Positions 45,836 to 57,522 are shown, counted from the stretch's first letter. The stretch is 64,000 nucleotides of DNA from Ceratotherium simum simum (GCF_000283155.1 NW_004454193.1:14665986-14729985), one strand, 5' to 3'. Made by a program: numbers and translations. The notes: a model not told the origin generated them from the letters alone.

Positions 45836-47565
45836 TGTCCTTAATTGTCCTAGTTCACCAGAAGAAAGACTATTCAGGATATTTTAACTTTTTAAAAAAT
45901 AGGGATAACTTAGACATGGTAGCAACAGATTTCTTTTGTAAGACATTTGTTTCAAAAGACTATTGAACTATTTTAAATTCTATAAAGAAACGTGATTAGC
46001 ATATACTTCTCTGCAAATAAGTTCACAATATTGAAAACATACGCTTCTGAATGAACATTTGTCAAGTAAGCCTTTACGTTTTTGATCTTTTATGATGCAA
46101 ATATTTTTAATGGGTGACAATATATCTGCATCATAAACTTTGTCATTAGCTAATACTACAGTTCAAATTCAATTATGATTTCCAATCAACTATCTGAAGT
46201 TAGAATGTTTATTTGAATACTTGAGAGATTACTCTCCTGAAAACTTCGTCAACTCCACTTCTCAATTATAATAGTCTCATATAAAGGAAACTTTATTTTA
46301 TTTCAAAAAAATGACAAAATTTTTGTATATCATTCTTTCTGATTTTAATGCAACCGCTTATATTAATATTTATATTCCCAGACCTAATAGAGTACTATGA
46401 ACATATTGGCTTTAGGTTGGATTTATAAGGAAGTTGAGAAAATTTGACAAAAACAAATGTATTATTAATATTTAAGGGTCAGGGGAAAAGAGGTATCAAA
46501 TTGAATGCAAATCAGAATTCCTCATGCTAATATTTTAACTATAGCAGTTTTTCAGCTCAAAAAAAATTCGATTCACCCTCAGAGATAACATTTCATTCAG
46601 TAGTGCCTTGGGTGGTTCTTATTTGTATATTATGATTGACATTTCATCTAGTCACTGACGAGAGTGGCAGAAAGTCACGTCTCAAGTGCCTTCTGATGAT
46701 GACAAAATTAGCTAATATTGTTGCATTCTACTTTACATCAATGCTTTTAAAGATATTTCCAATCTACACGTTGATAGTACACAGCCAAGGCAATCATATA
46801 TTATGAATTTCTTGATACAGTTCTGATTTCAAATATTTTTCCCTTTGTTCTCACATTAGTGAGACTACATGTTTTAGATTTTGATTGAGTAAACTCCAGC
46901 AGTTATGTACAGTCCATACCTAACCTGAATCCTAAAGCAGAATTTAAAAGGAAATCAAGAAAAAGAAAAGGTTTCTCTTGGAAATAAAAATGGAGAAATT
47001 GCCTAAGAGTCAAATCTGTAGACGTGCTTATGTTGTGATCCACCTGAAGCAAATTATGGTCATAGGCTTGTACATGAAATAATACCGCTCCTCACCATTG
47101 ACAGAGATGGGTAATAATTTACAAGGCTAATGGAAGATTTTGTAATTCCAAAGATGTGTACACTAAACAGCAAGTGGGAAACCCTGATTCCCACGGACTA
47201 AAGTATATGAGTATATCTTTACCCAAAGGCATTAAGAAGGTAAGAAGGAGCTGTAAGATGAATGGAATGTTGTTGCTCAACCACAGGCACGTAAGTATAG
47301 ACGAAGAAGAATGTTGAATACAAGTGATATTTCTAATTGAAAAAATTATAAGATTATCCTATTATACATAGTGTCTGAAACAAGTGCGTGTCCATGATTT
47401 AAGATGTGTGATTGAAGTTATTATTAATCTCTAGATAGTATTTGTATCTTTCTAATATGTATTAGTTTTGAGAGCATAAAACTTAACAATTGAGACAAGA
47501 TAGGTCAAAGTTAGATGCTTAAATAGCCATCCATCCAAATTTTCTCTATTCTACATATTAAGGGA
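45836..47565. other. Long AT-rich sequence without a recognised element
   Basis: About 1.7 kb with no confident repeat, ORF or splice-bounded exon. No ORF of note on either strand. Confidence 0.45.
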
Positions 47566-47968
47566 TGCTATGGGTTAAATTCTGTCCCACCCAAATTCAT
47601 ATGTTGAAGTGCTAACCTCCAATACCTGAGAATGTGCCCTTATTTAGATATAGGGTCTTTAGAGACATAATCAAATTTAAATGAGGTCATTAGGATGGGC
47701 CTTAATCCAATATGACTAGTATCCTCATAAAAAGGGGAAATTTGAACACAGAGATACATACATAGGGAGAAGGTCATGTAAACTTGAAGACTGCCATCTA
47801 CAAGCCAGCTACAGGGTCCTGGAACAGATCCTTCCCTCACAGCCCTTCGAAGGAACCAATGCTGCTAACACCTTGATTTCATATTTGTAGCCTCCAGAAC
47901 TGTGAGATAATGAATTTCTGTTATTCAAGCCACCCAGTTTATGGTGCTTTGTTATGGCAGCTAATACA
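47566..47968 (+). mobile_element. MaLR 5' LTR
   Basis: Begins TGCTATGGGTTAAATTCTGTCCC and ends GCAGCTAATACA. Blocks 'CAAATTCATATGTTGAAGTGC', 'TTAGGATGGGCCTTAATCCAATATGAC', 'ATCCTCATAAAAAGGGGAAA', 'AGCCTCCAGAACTGTGAGATAATGAATTTCTG' are diagnostic of MaLR LTRs. It pairs with the LTR at 49339-49762 in the same orientation. Confidence 0.92.
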
Positions 47969-49338
47969 GATTTTGGTACTGGGAAGTAGGGTGCTGCCAT
48001 AAGAAATAACTAAAAACATGGAAGTGACTTTGGGATTGGGTAATTGATAGAGGCTGGAAGAGTTTTAGGGTGCTTTATAGAAAAGGCCTAGATTGTAAAA
48101 GACTGATGGTAGAATTATTGACATTAAAGTTAATTCTGGTGAGAGCTCAGAAAGAGGAGAGCAGTATATAAAACTTCTATCATCTTGGAGAATACATATA
48201 TTGTCATGAACAGAATGTTGCTAGAAATATGAATGTTAAAGTGCTTCTGATAAGATCTTATACGGAAATGAGGAATATTTTATTGGAAACTTGAGGAAAG
48301 GTGATCCTTGTTATAAAGTAGCAGAGAATTTGGCCGAATTGTGCTCTAGTGTTTTATAGAATGTAGAATTTGTATACAATGATCTTGGATATTTATCTGA
48401 GGATATTTCTAAGCAAAGTGTTAAAATTGTGGCCTGGTTTGTCCTTGCTGCTTATGGTAAAACATGAGAGGAGTGATGAATTGAAGAGGGGATTGCTAAG
48501 CAAAAGGGAACCAGAAGTTGAAAGTTTGGAAAATTCTAAGCCTGTCTAGATAGTGTATGCTAGAAACAGGGATAAGGATGTGGCAGGACAAAGGTTTGCT
48601 AAAGAGACTAGGCAAGTGACTCATGGATTCAACCAATCATCTCAAAAGAAGTCAGGAATAGACTTGTGGAAGACCTTCTTATCTGATGACTTGAACCTCC
48701 ATGAATCACACTGGAAGTCTACAAAGATATTGAGGATTATGTATCACCAGAAACACTGCCAGCTTGGATTTACAGGGACAAAGATGGGATGGCCTAAAGG
48801 AAATCTGTCAGATTTCTAGGATTCAGTAGGCAGGAAATGGGCTGATAAAGCTATCCAGTTTCGAATGTGTGTTCTCTTTCAAGAAAAGGGAAGAATAACC
48901 CAGAAGTAGGTCAGTGAGGCTGCTACTGGCACCATGGGCCCAGAGGGCACAGGCCAAGGGAATAGGGCTGCCACCCCTGTGGGCCCAAAGGACAGAGCAT
49001 AGAATCATAGAGGATTATTCTTAAGCCTTAAAATCTAATAGAAATTGTGCTGCTAGGTTTTGGACTTGCTTGGGACCCATGACCCCTTTCTTCCTTCTGA
49101 TTTCTGCCGTTTAGAATGGGAATGTCTAACATATGAACTTTGGCAGGTTCACAGAAAGAGAGGAATTTTGACCCAAGGTGAATTGTACCTGGAGTTACCC
49201 ATACCTGATCTAAATGATATTAAATGAGGTTTTGGACAGAGTTGATGCTGACAGATGAAGAATTTGGAGGATGGTGGGATGGGGTGAATGCATTTTGCAT
49301 GTAAGAAAGACATGAATTTTGGAGGGCTAGAGTACCGA
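47969..49338 (+). mobile_element. MaLR internal region
   Basis: It begins right after the 5' LTR with 'GATTTTGGTACTGGGAAGTAGGGTGCTGCC', where 'TGGTACTGGG' sits at the tRNA primer-binding position (tRNA-Leu-like in this superfamily). It then follows the MaLR internal order: 'ACATGGAAGTGACTTTGGGATTGGG', 'GAGGCTGGAAGAGTTTTAGGGTGC', 'GCACCATGGGCCCAGAGGGCACAGG', 'GTTTTGGACTTGCTTGGGACCCATGACCCC'. MaLR elements lack pol and encode at best a gag-like ORF. Here the longest frame is 88 codons (48553-48819) with no recognisable capsid motif, so nothing is likely encoded. The 3' end next to the LTR should hold the polypurine tract; 'TTTTGGAGGGCTAGAG' (49317-49332) is the best candidate. Confidence 0.88.
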
Positions 49339-49762
49339 GTCATGGATTGCATTGTGTCCCCTCTAAAATTCATACGATGAGGTCTTAACCCTTAATGTCT
49401 CAGAATGTGACTTATCTAGAGACAGGGTCTTTGTAGAGGTGATCAAGTTAAAACAAGGTCATTAGGATGAGCCCTAATCCAATATGACAGATGTCTTTAT
49501 AAAAAGGGAAAATTTGGACACAAAGACACACATACAGGCAGAACACCATGTGGACATGAAGATGGCTATCTATAAACAAAGGAGAGAGACCTGGGACAGA
49601 CCCTTCCCTCACAGACCTCCGAAGAAACCAACCTTGCCAACAGCTTGATTTCAGACTTCTAGTCTCCATTATGTGGAACAATAAATTTCTGTATTACTTT
49701 TTTCTTGTTGAAGCCACCCAATTTGTGGTACCTTGTTATGGCAGCCTTGGCAAACTAATACA
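49339..49762 (+). mobile_element. MaLR 3' LTR
   Basis: Aligns with the 5' LTR along its whole length ('CAAGGTCATTAGGATGAGCCCTAATCCAATATGAC', 'TTTATAAAAAGGGAAAATTTGGACAC', 'TATGGCAGCCTTGGCAAACTAATACA'). The two LTRs differ at many sites, including a longer 3' end region, which indicates great age. Flanking pentamers do not match, so the target duplication has decayed. Confidence 0.92.
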
Positions 49763-50039
49763 TGGAGGGTCAATCCACATATATGTATTATGTTCTTATT
49801 TTTATGTATTTATGTTCTGTACATTTGCAAAAGCAATTTGAAATTAAAAAATACTTTGGAAAGCATAGTTCTATCATGGATAATTATACCATGTTAATCG
49901 GCTTTACGTATTCTTAGATGTATTCTACATATCAGATATTTTTCTAGCTGATGGGCCCATAACAGTGGACTGGTCAGACAAAGCCTCTATATGTTAAGGT
50001 GAAGGGAGATCCATGATTAATACAGAAATTTGATCATTT

Positions 50040-50300
50040 TGGTAATGATAAATGCTGTCAAGAATATACAATTAATTTTGTACAGGCTAGATGGGGTACC
50101 TCATTGTACAAGTAGTGGTCGTGAAAGTCCTATGTGAGAGGTTGACATTTGACTGGAGGCATCATGGAAGACCTATGGGAGAATCTGGTAGACATGGTTC
50201 CACTCAGAAGGACAGACAGTGCACAGACCCTGAATCAGAGCCATCTAGGCCTGTTAAAGGGAAAGAGAAATGTCCAATTTATCTGAAACGTGGTAAATGA
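50040..50300 (-). repeat. LINE-2 fragment
   Basis: 'AGTAGTGGTCGTGAAAGTCCTATGTGAGAGGTTGACATTTGACTGGAGGC' matches the reverse L2 block around 'GAGGTGACATTTGAGCTG'. Confidence 0.6.
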
Positions 50301-50369
50301 GAGGGAAATCTGAGAGAAATAAGATTGGAAAAGTAGACAAAATATTATGAAGAATCTTGAGAACCATGT

Positions 50370-50770
50370 CATGGTAAGCAACATTTGTGCTTTAACAAGC
50401 AACTTCCTAATCACATTGGCTTAATCCAAAATGAGTCTATTTCTCCCTCACATTTCAACTCTGATGTGAGTTGAGAAACTCTTGTAGGTGGCTCTCTTCC
50501 AAGCAGTCATTCAGTCGTCCCGTCCCCACTCTCCCTTCAGGTCCTCCTCAGAATCCTTTTTGGATCTCCCCATCCAGACAGCCAATGAGACAAGAGAGAA
50601 TGTGGTGGATCATGCAAGATGCTTTAGAGGTCAGGCCTGAAACTGATTACCTTACTTCTACCTGCATGCCACTGGCTGGAACCCAGTTATACAGCAGCAA
50701 CCTGATGGAAAGAAAGGCTGCAAAATATAACCTTCCTGTGTATTCTGGAAAAATGAATTGGATTTTCCAA
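50370..50770. repeat. Interspersed repeat, family not assigned
   Basis: 'GAGTCTATTTCTCCCTCACATTTCAACTC...GTGGCTCTCTTCCAAGCAGTCATTCAG' and the later 'GCCACTGGCTGGAACCCAGTTATA...GGCTGCAAAATATAA' have the pattern of a common mammalian LTR or DNA repeat. The 140-codon ORF at 50471-50893 overlaps it and the next element, and shows no domain. Confidence 0.45.
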
Positions 50771-50817
50771 GATGCTGAACTCCTGCTGACTTCCTCCACC
50801 CAAATTGATCCTGAGAG

Positions 50818-51127
50818 CAGGGGTCAACAAATTATGGCCTGCAGGCTAGATCCAGCTCAAAGACGGTTTTTTTTTTTTTCACCCACAAGCTAAGAATGCT
50901 TTTTTTTTGTTTTGTTTTTGTTTTACGTTTTTTAAGTGTTTTGTAAACAAACAGCAAATAAGGAAGAAGAAGAAGACAATGAAGTTGAAAATGACAAAGA
51001 GGAGGAGGAACAGGAGAGAGAAATGCAAAAGAAGGAGAAGGAAAAATATGTGGCAGGAACTATATGGCCCACAAAGCCTAAAATATTTATTATCTGGCTC
51101 TTTACAAAAAAAGATTATGGATCCATG
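50818..51127 (+). mobile_element. MER1-type hAT-Charlie element with purine-rich insert
   Basis: The left end 'CAGGGGTCAACAAATTATGGCCTGCAGGC' plus 'CCACAAGCTAAGAATG', and the right end 'TATATGGCCCACAAAGCCTAAAATATTTATTATCTGGCTC', match MER1. Between them, where the consensus middle is expected, lies a GAA/GGA-rich run (about 50958-51046). The acidic/Lys-rich ORFs across it are artefacts. Confidence 0.8.
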
Positions 51128-51268
51128 CTCTACAGGATATGGAGTGAAAATTTCTAAGTTAGTGAGTGAAGTATGTAAAACCGTGGGGTGACCAGAGGCT
51201 GTTTGAACTGCTGTTTTGTGTGTGTGTGTGAATTGTTGGCTTTGGCCTGGGACAGGAGGCAGCCTACG

Positions 51269-51316
51269 TTTTCTGTTTTATCCTCCCACAGGGCTGTGGG
51301 AGGACAAAACAGAAAA
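51269..51316. repeat. 22-bp quasi-palindrome (stem-loop)
   Basis: Arms 51269-51290 and 51295-51316 are reverse complements at 21 of 22 positions, separated by the tetraloop GGGC. The one mismatch would be a G-U pair in one transcript strand. Pairing stops sharply outside the arms. Confidence 0.92.
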
Positions 51317-51539
51317 AAAAACTATTGGAATTACATTCTTATTTCTCCATAATCACTGACATGAGACTAAGTGTAGCTGCTCTATACTAACTACATTAAT
51401 ACCAGATAAATTTTCAGAGAAATATATAATATGTAAATATTACAACAAACGATCTGAACAACATCATCAATAAGCTTGATATTATGGACATATGTAGTAT
51501 TCTGAAGCTCTTAAGTTCTCAAGTTTCTTGGAACGTTAA

Positions 51540-52045
51540 CCGAAAAAGACTAGTTTTCCCAATTATCTATTGCTTCCTATTAAATCATTCCAACTTCACT
51601 GTTTTAAAACAAGAGTTATTTTATCATTATCTCTCACTGTTCTGGAGGTTGACTGGGCACAGCTAGGTGCTTCTCACTCAGGTTATCTCAGGTAGCTGCA
51701 GTCAGATGGAACCTAAGGCTAGACTCATATAGAGGCTTCCTCACTCACCTTTCTGGCACTTGAGCTGGGAAGACTCACAGCTGAGAACTGGAACAACTGA
51801 GGGTCTGCAGGCATCTCTGTCTCCACGTGATATCACCAGTTTGTATTTCCAGCATGGAGACTCAGAGTAACTGGACTTCTCACATGATAACTCAGAGTCC
51901 AAAGGCTTGTGTCCAGAGAGACTAACAGAGACAGTCAGAAACTGTGTTGACTTTTATGCCCTAACCCTGGAAGTCACAGAGCATGCGCCCTCCATGTCCT
52001 ATTCTCCAAGGTTGTCACAAAGGTCCCCCTAGGTACAGTTATAAA
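51540..52045. repeat. LTR- or DNA-type interspersed repeat, family not assigned
   Basis: 'CAATTATCTATTGCTTCCTATTAAATC...CTGTTTTAAAACAAGAGTTATTTTATCATTATC', then 'CACTGTTCTGGAGGTTGACTGGGC' and 'GCAGTCAGATGGAACCTAAGGC', follow a well-known mammalian repeat that often begins 'CTATTGCTGCATAACAAACC'. I cannot name it with certainty. Confidence 0.5.
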
Positions 52046-53174
52046 AGGAGAGTAAAAGAATGTGTAAGCACATTTTATTTATTTATTTTTTTAAATGAAC
52101 AAGTGTCACATATTTTTATTTAACTCATTAATTAACAGAAAACTGGAAAAGATATTATAAAGAAGGCAAGGAACCACAAATTTATATACAGTAAAGGAAT
52201 ATTGAAATGAATTTGGAAAAACTGGTCTGATCATTGAACAATAATGAATTGCATTATACTGGACACAACTAGTTTGCACTTGTAGGGGCAAGAATTATTT
52301 ACATTGTCATCAATTTTCTGCCATTTAAATCCTGTCTCCTCAGAGTCATAGAATAGCCTAGTCAAAGACAAAGGCAGACACCCTGGTAGGATGAGATACT
52401 CCCAAGAGGCTCCAGCATCCCATTGAAAAGATACTCAATAATTTCCTTTGCCCATTCCAAAGTCTTACATTTTTCCTTATACTCTCTCTCCCCATGTCAT
52501 AGAGATTGAAGTAATCTCTAAGAATGGTTATTCGTGATGACAAAATAAGGCTGATCTCATTAGGTTTGGCCTGATTATTTACACAGAGGTAGCAAATATT
52601 AATTTACTAGTATATAGACCTTCCTAAATTAACTTTGCTGAAAGTTTTTATAAGGAAACTCAGATTGGACTTTTAAAATCCTCTATTATTTGCTATCCAG
52701 AGGAAAGGAAACCAAGCCCGAGAAACACTTTGTGCCAAATTTCATTTGCACTATCTATAAATTCTCCTCAAGGTCCCCCAATACACCAATGTCCCTGGCC
52801 TGCCAGGAAGTAGCATTCCTGACCTCACATAAGGCTAGACCTTCTAAGGACCTTGTGCGTTTTCCTGGGAGGGCTTTTTATGCGTTAGCTCCAGAAATAA
52901 AGTAAATTTGAGTTCCATAAAAGTGCCTGCCCATACCTGATTCAATGAGCGTAATTCTCCAATATGATATTCCAGACAAGATCTTGGTCATACAACTGTT
53001 TCTTCCAAGTAATTCTAGTAAAAAGGAGGACAGATTCTTAACAAAACTGTGCAAATAACTATATTGCCATGAAAAATAAGGAAACTTAGTTAAAGTTTTG
53101 GAATTCAGGGGTGGTGGTGGAGGGAGGAAAAGTATCAGTGAGAATCAAGTATAATTTTAAACGTTATGGGTTAC
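52046..53174. other. Unique sequence, no gene recognised
   Basis: AT-rich. No confident family or exon. Confidence 0.4.
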
Positions 53175-53335
53175 AAAAATGTTCATGAATTGATGAAAGA
53201 ATAAATAAATGTGGCAAATTCATACAATAAGATATTATTCAGCCATCAAAAAGAATGAAGTTGTGGTATATCTACAGCATGCATGAAAAAGCATGTTCTA
53301 AACCATCACAATATTCAGTCTCAATAAATTTCAAC
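53175..53335 (+). repeat. Old L1 3' end fragment
   Basis: 'GAATAAATAAATGTGGCAAATTCATACAATAAGATATTATTCAGCCATCAAAAAGAATGAAG' matches the widely shared segment at the end of L1 ORF2. Confidence 0.75.
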
Positions 53336-53449
53336 AAATGGGTACATACAAACTGATCTCTGAACATCAATGATAATTTATTGTTAGAAAAAAACATATA
53401 TTCATTTACAATATTAACAGATTAAGAAAGAATGACTATAGTTTTTTCT

Positions 53450-54550
53450 AAAATTATGCAGACCCAAAGTACGTGATAAAATTCATTCATTACTGGTGAA
53501 AAAGAAAAAAAACCCTTAGTGAAGTAAGAATAGAACTTTCTTAATCTGATAAAGATCATCTATTAACAAAAAAGAAGGAAAATAAATATGTAAAGTAAGT
53601 ATAATCTTAAAAAGGAAAGGATTAGAAGCATTGCCTCTAAAATTGGAAATGAGACGAGGGTGCCCAGTGACATTTCTATTTAGCATTGTATCAGCAATTA
53701 AATTAAAGAAACAATTTAGATGTATGAGGTTGGAAAGGACATAAAACTATCATTATTTGTGGAAGATTTGATCATTTGCATAGAGATTCTAAAGGATATT
53801 TGGGACAAATTATTAAGAGTAATAGGAAACATGGATAAGGTGGCTGGGCATAATTTTAATATAACAAAAGTAGTTGAATTTCTATCAAAGAGCAAAAAAC
53901 AACTACAAAATACAATTATCGGGGCCAGCTGAGTGGCATAGTGGTTAAGTTCGCAAGCTCTGCTTTGGCGGCCCGGAGTTCACGAGTTCAGATCCCGGGG
54001 CACGGACATATTCACCGCTTATCAAGCCATGCTGCGGCAGGCTTCCCGCATAAAATAGAGGAAGATGGGCACGGATGTTAGCCCAGGGCCAATCTTCCTC
54101 AGCAAAAAGAGGAGGATTGGCAACAGATGTTAGCTCAAGGCTAATCTTTCTCACACAAACAAAAAAAATACAATTATAAGGTGGGATGTATGAGAAAATA
54201 TGAAGTGCATATTAAGTATCAGAGAATATCAAGTGCTTGAGAACAAATCTAACACAACTGTGCAAAACTTCTACAGGTAAGACTATAAAACTTTAGTAGA
54301 TGCTTCAAAAGACTTAAATGAGAAAAAAATACTACGTATATAGACAGGAAGAAAACATCATAAAGATGTCTGTTTACAATATTAATCCCACAAATTCAGT
54401 AAAATTCCAATCAAAATATCGATATGGTTTTATGATGTTACTTGATAAGATGACTCTAAAATGTAAATGGAGAAGTAAAATTACAATAATAACAGGAGTC
54501 TTCTGAAGATAGCATGGAACTGGTCAGAATCTAAGGCTTTGCTACACCTT
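53450..54550 (+). repeat. Old L1 ORF2 fragment (RT domain), split by an ERE
   Basis: 'AAATTGGAAATGAGACGAGGGTGCCCAGTGACATTTC', 'CTATCATTATTTGTGGAAGATTTGATC' (the degenerate FADD-motif region) and, after the ERE at 53921-54166, 'GTCTGTTTACAATATTAATCCC', 'GATAGCATGGAACTGG' follow L1 ORF2 order. The copy is diverged and non-coding. Confidence 0.8.
53921..54166 (+). mobile_element. ERE SINE inserted in an old L1, with target duplication
   Basis: Complete ERE: head GGGGCCAGCTGAGTGGCATA (A-box region), B-box region 'GAGTTCAGATCCC', body 'AAGCCATGCTGCGGC', tail modules 'GAGGAAGATGGGCACGGATG' and 'GGATTGGCAACAGATGTTAG', then an A-rich tail. AATACAATTAT flanks both sides exactly (53909-53919 and 54167-54177). 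Confidence 0.96.
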
Positions 54551-54599
54551 GGTAAGAGTTTGAATTATTTTGTAATTATTTGTAATTATTTTGCAATGA

Positions 54600-55165
54600 G
54601 AAGGCATCAGTGAGTTTTAAGGAGCCATCTGCTTATTCTGGCTATTTTGTGGAGGAGGCAAGAATAGAGAACAAGGAACAGCTGAAGTTCCTAGCAATAG
54701 ATGATGGTGAATTGCAGAGGCAGTGGGGAGAACCGGTCAGATCTGACATATGATTTGCAAGTGGAGCTGACAGGATTTACTGATGGATTGTATATAGATA
54801 TGAGGGAACTAAAAGAAACAAGAATAAATAGTGAGTTTTGGTCCTGAGCAACTGGGTGAGTAATGATGCCATTTTTTGAAACAGAGAAGGCTTGGAGGGA
54901 GATGGAATTTGGGGAAGGATGAATAGTTCTGTTTGGGCCATATTGAGATTCTTAGTAGAGAAGAGAGTGGACAGTTGGATATATGAATCTGAAACTTAGG
55001 GAAGAAGTAGGGAATAAAGATTTAAATTTGAGAGTCAACAGAAAATAGATGATATTTAAAGAAAAACAACTACATGAGATTTCCCAGAGGGAATAAGGAG
55101 AGAGAAGGGTAAGGCTGTAGTCAGAGCCTGAGGGGACCCCATAATTTAAAAGTCTGATAGTCATC
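54600..55165 (-). repeat. LINE-2 fragment
   Basis: 'GGATTGTATATAGATATGAGGGAAC', 'GAGCAACTGGGTGAGTAATGATGCC', 'GTTCTGTTTGGGCCATATTGAGATTC', 'CAGTTGGATATATGAATCTGAAAC' follow the reverse L2 order over more than 500 bp. Confidence 0.75.
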
Positions 55166-56973
55166 ATCAGCCTTTTCCAGGAGGGGCCTGCCTTTCCATC
55201 TCTTGTTTACATCAAGATAGGAGGAGTTGCCAATGATATTAAGCAGAAACTAAGACACACCTGAGCCCTGTTGATAAGCTGGCTATCTTAGTGCTGCACA
55301 GGCAGGGGATGAGATTCGGTCCCTCTCTCCTGCACCGCCTGCTACCGCATAAAGCATGTGTATCTGGCAGAGTTTGTATCTAGAAAACCTGGGAGAAGGA
55401 AAAAAGATAATCAATTATTAAAAATCCAACCCTTAAAGCCTAACAGCCAACATTGTCTAATTTCCAGTGAGTTTACATCAAGAGAATTTTACCGTTAGTA
55501 AAGTCCAATCTATGAAGTTTTGATAGGAATATGATTTTTCTTTCAGTTGCTTCAAAAGATTCTCTTAAAAATTGAATCTTCATCCAACTTTAACTTTTTC
55601 CCTGGGAGAATGATGATCAGAAAAGCCCAGATCCATTCTCAGTTTAATTTACAATTTTGTTGTATTTAATACAGATTTAAATGGGATGATTTGTGCTCTC
55701 AATTAGCTGTGTCTAAAATATTCTTCTGTCACCAAAATAATTCCTAGAATATTTTATTTTAGTTTAATATACTTTTTAATAGGATCCAAATCACAGAATG
55801 TTAAATGTGTAAACTTCAAGGAAAATGAATTAACATCATTAAAATAGAATATTTATACGCTTCAATTGCGTTATCTAACTTCTTTTAAATATGTTTTGAG
55901 AGAGAATTAGGTTTAAATTTTACTGTGACTCCTGACTTCTCTCCACCTTTGCCCCAGGCATCCTCATATATAACCAGATCTGTCCCCAAATTATCTGAAG
56001 ACTGTAGTTAGCAAAGCTACTTTTTTTCCTGAGTGTTCTTTAAATGATTCAGCAATCCTGATGCAGATTTTTATCTGTTTCTCACATCTTTCCTGCAGTT
56101 GTCTATGAAAGCATCATTAGTTCTGTGCCCTAAGTCTCTTTATTTCTGAGAGTATCAGGTTTCCATGTACATACATTTGGAAATGACAGTGTCTCTTTCA
56201 ATTGTGTCTTTGTTAAACAGGAGGGTTTCAGAATGGTAGGAAGAGACCTTCCCCCTACACACACACACAAACACTGTAAAATTGGATTGTCAGGAAATTT
56301 CTTTATAAATAATTCAGAAATTTAGGGGAAGTGTGGGATCTCCTATTGTAAGAGCAATCCTAAGTACCTAATGTTGGTTTCTTTGATTCCCACTTTCTCA
56401 ACAAGACAGCTCCCAATGACCCTGATAACAGGACGTCATTGTAACTGATGTTCAATTCTTGTCATGCCATACTCCTTTTCACTGGAACTTTTATCATCAC
56501 TCAGGAAGCAATTATACAAGAATCTATTCCTATTGTAGAACATGTTTAGAGTTCCTCTTAGTTTTCAAACCACATTCAGCATCAGTAAAGCTATGTCTTG
56601 TGGGAAGAAAGGCAAGCCAGTATCCAGGTGACCCTCAGATGTAGCTCTATTTTCAAATTTCTGGTGAGCCAGAAAACCCACTTACTGGAAGAAAATTTTA
56701 GGTCATAAAGTGAGTTTTTGACACTTATTTAGTCCTTCAACAATATAGGCTTGTAGTTCAGGGAAGTTGGTTCAATGCTTTGGATAAAGGAAGGCTATGG
56801 ATAATGAATAGTCTAGGGGGAGTACATAGAGATAATATGCAGTGAGATTGTTGAGATGGTTTCCTAATAATTATAATTCTTGCTGGAAATTATTGTTAGA
56901 TTCTATAATAATTTGCAATATGGTTAAATACAGGTATTCCTATGATCTTCAACCTAAAACCTCCAGTTCTGGT
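55166..56973. other. Mostly unique sequence, no gene recognised
   Basis: About 1.8 kb without a confident element. A short CA run lies at 56257-56270. No exon signal. Confidence 0.4.
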
Positions 56974-57522
56974 TGTAGGGGGCCAGAATTTGCTACCCCA
57001 AAATGTGTCTCTTTGGCTTGATTATTTTTAAGAACAAAAGACTCAGGAAGAAACGTTGACCTTCCCGGTAACTGCTTAAAAGAATTGAAGATATAAGGCC
57101 TGTTCCAGGAAGGAGCCATCACCATAGATAACTATAGTATAATATGAACTAGGTGTGGTAGACAGGGGGGAACCTTGCAAGGCCCATTTGATCAAGGTCA
57201 TCTCCATGTCCCATTGGCTCTGCAAGACATGATAAACCTTGGTTTACCAAACATTTGCTTTTCCATCTCCGTGTGAATTGCATTCCTCCCCTTTGAAGTC
57301 CCAAAGCACTACCCCCAACATCCTCCTTTGTGTTTAGCTGAAGATGGTTTTCAAGGCGGTAGCTTTGGCTGTTTTGTTGAGTTACTCAGTTTTCCTGGGC
57401 TTCTCCCAGGATGTTATTAAATTTGTTTGATTTTCTCCTGCTATTCTCTCTCACGTCAGTTTAATCCTTAGACCAGTTAGAAGAACCTAGAAGGGTAGAG
57501 GAATATTTCTTCCTCCCCGACA
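56974..57522 (+). mobile_element. Solo LTR, ERV1 (gammaretrovirus-like) type
   Basis: Starts TGTAGGGGGCCAGAATTTGC and ends CCTCCCCGACA. Features typical of class I LTRs are 'CACCATAGATAACTATAGTATAATATGAAC', 'CCCTTTGAAGTCCCAAAGC', an ATTAAA signal near 57416 and the 'TCACGTCAGTTTAATCCTTAGACC' 3' part. The flanking tetramers are TGGT (left) and TGAT (right), a 4-bp duplication with one change. No retroviral genes are attached. Confidence 0.68.

Noticed and set aside
50471..50893. 140-codon ORF on +
   Set aside because: Spans an unassigned interspersed repeat and the start of a MER1 element; no domain.
50907..51191. Lys/Glu-rich ORFs resembling acidic nuclear proteins
   Set aside because: Produced by a purine-rich run inside a MER1 element.
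53921..53995. tRNA-like head with A- and B-box-like sequences
   Set aside because: Part of the ERE SINE, not a functional tRNA gene.
53945..54154. Minus-strand ORF with ordinary-looking composition
   Set aside because: It is the antisense of an ERE SINE; similar ORFs occur in the ERE at 58114-58359.
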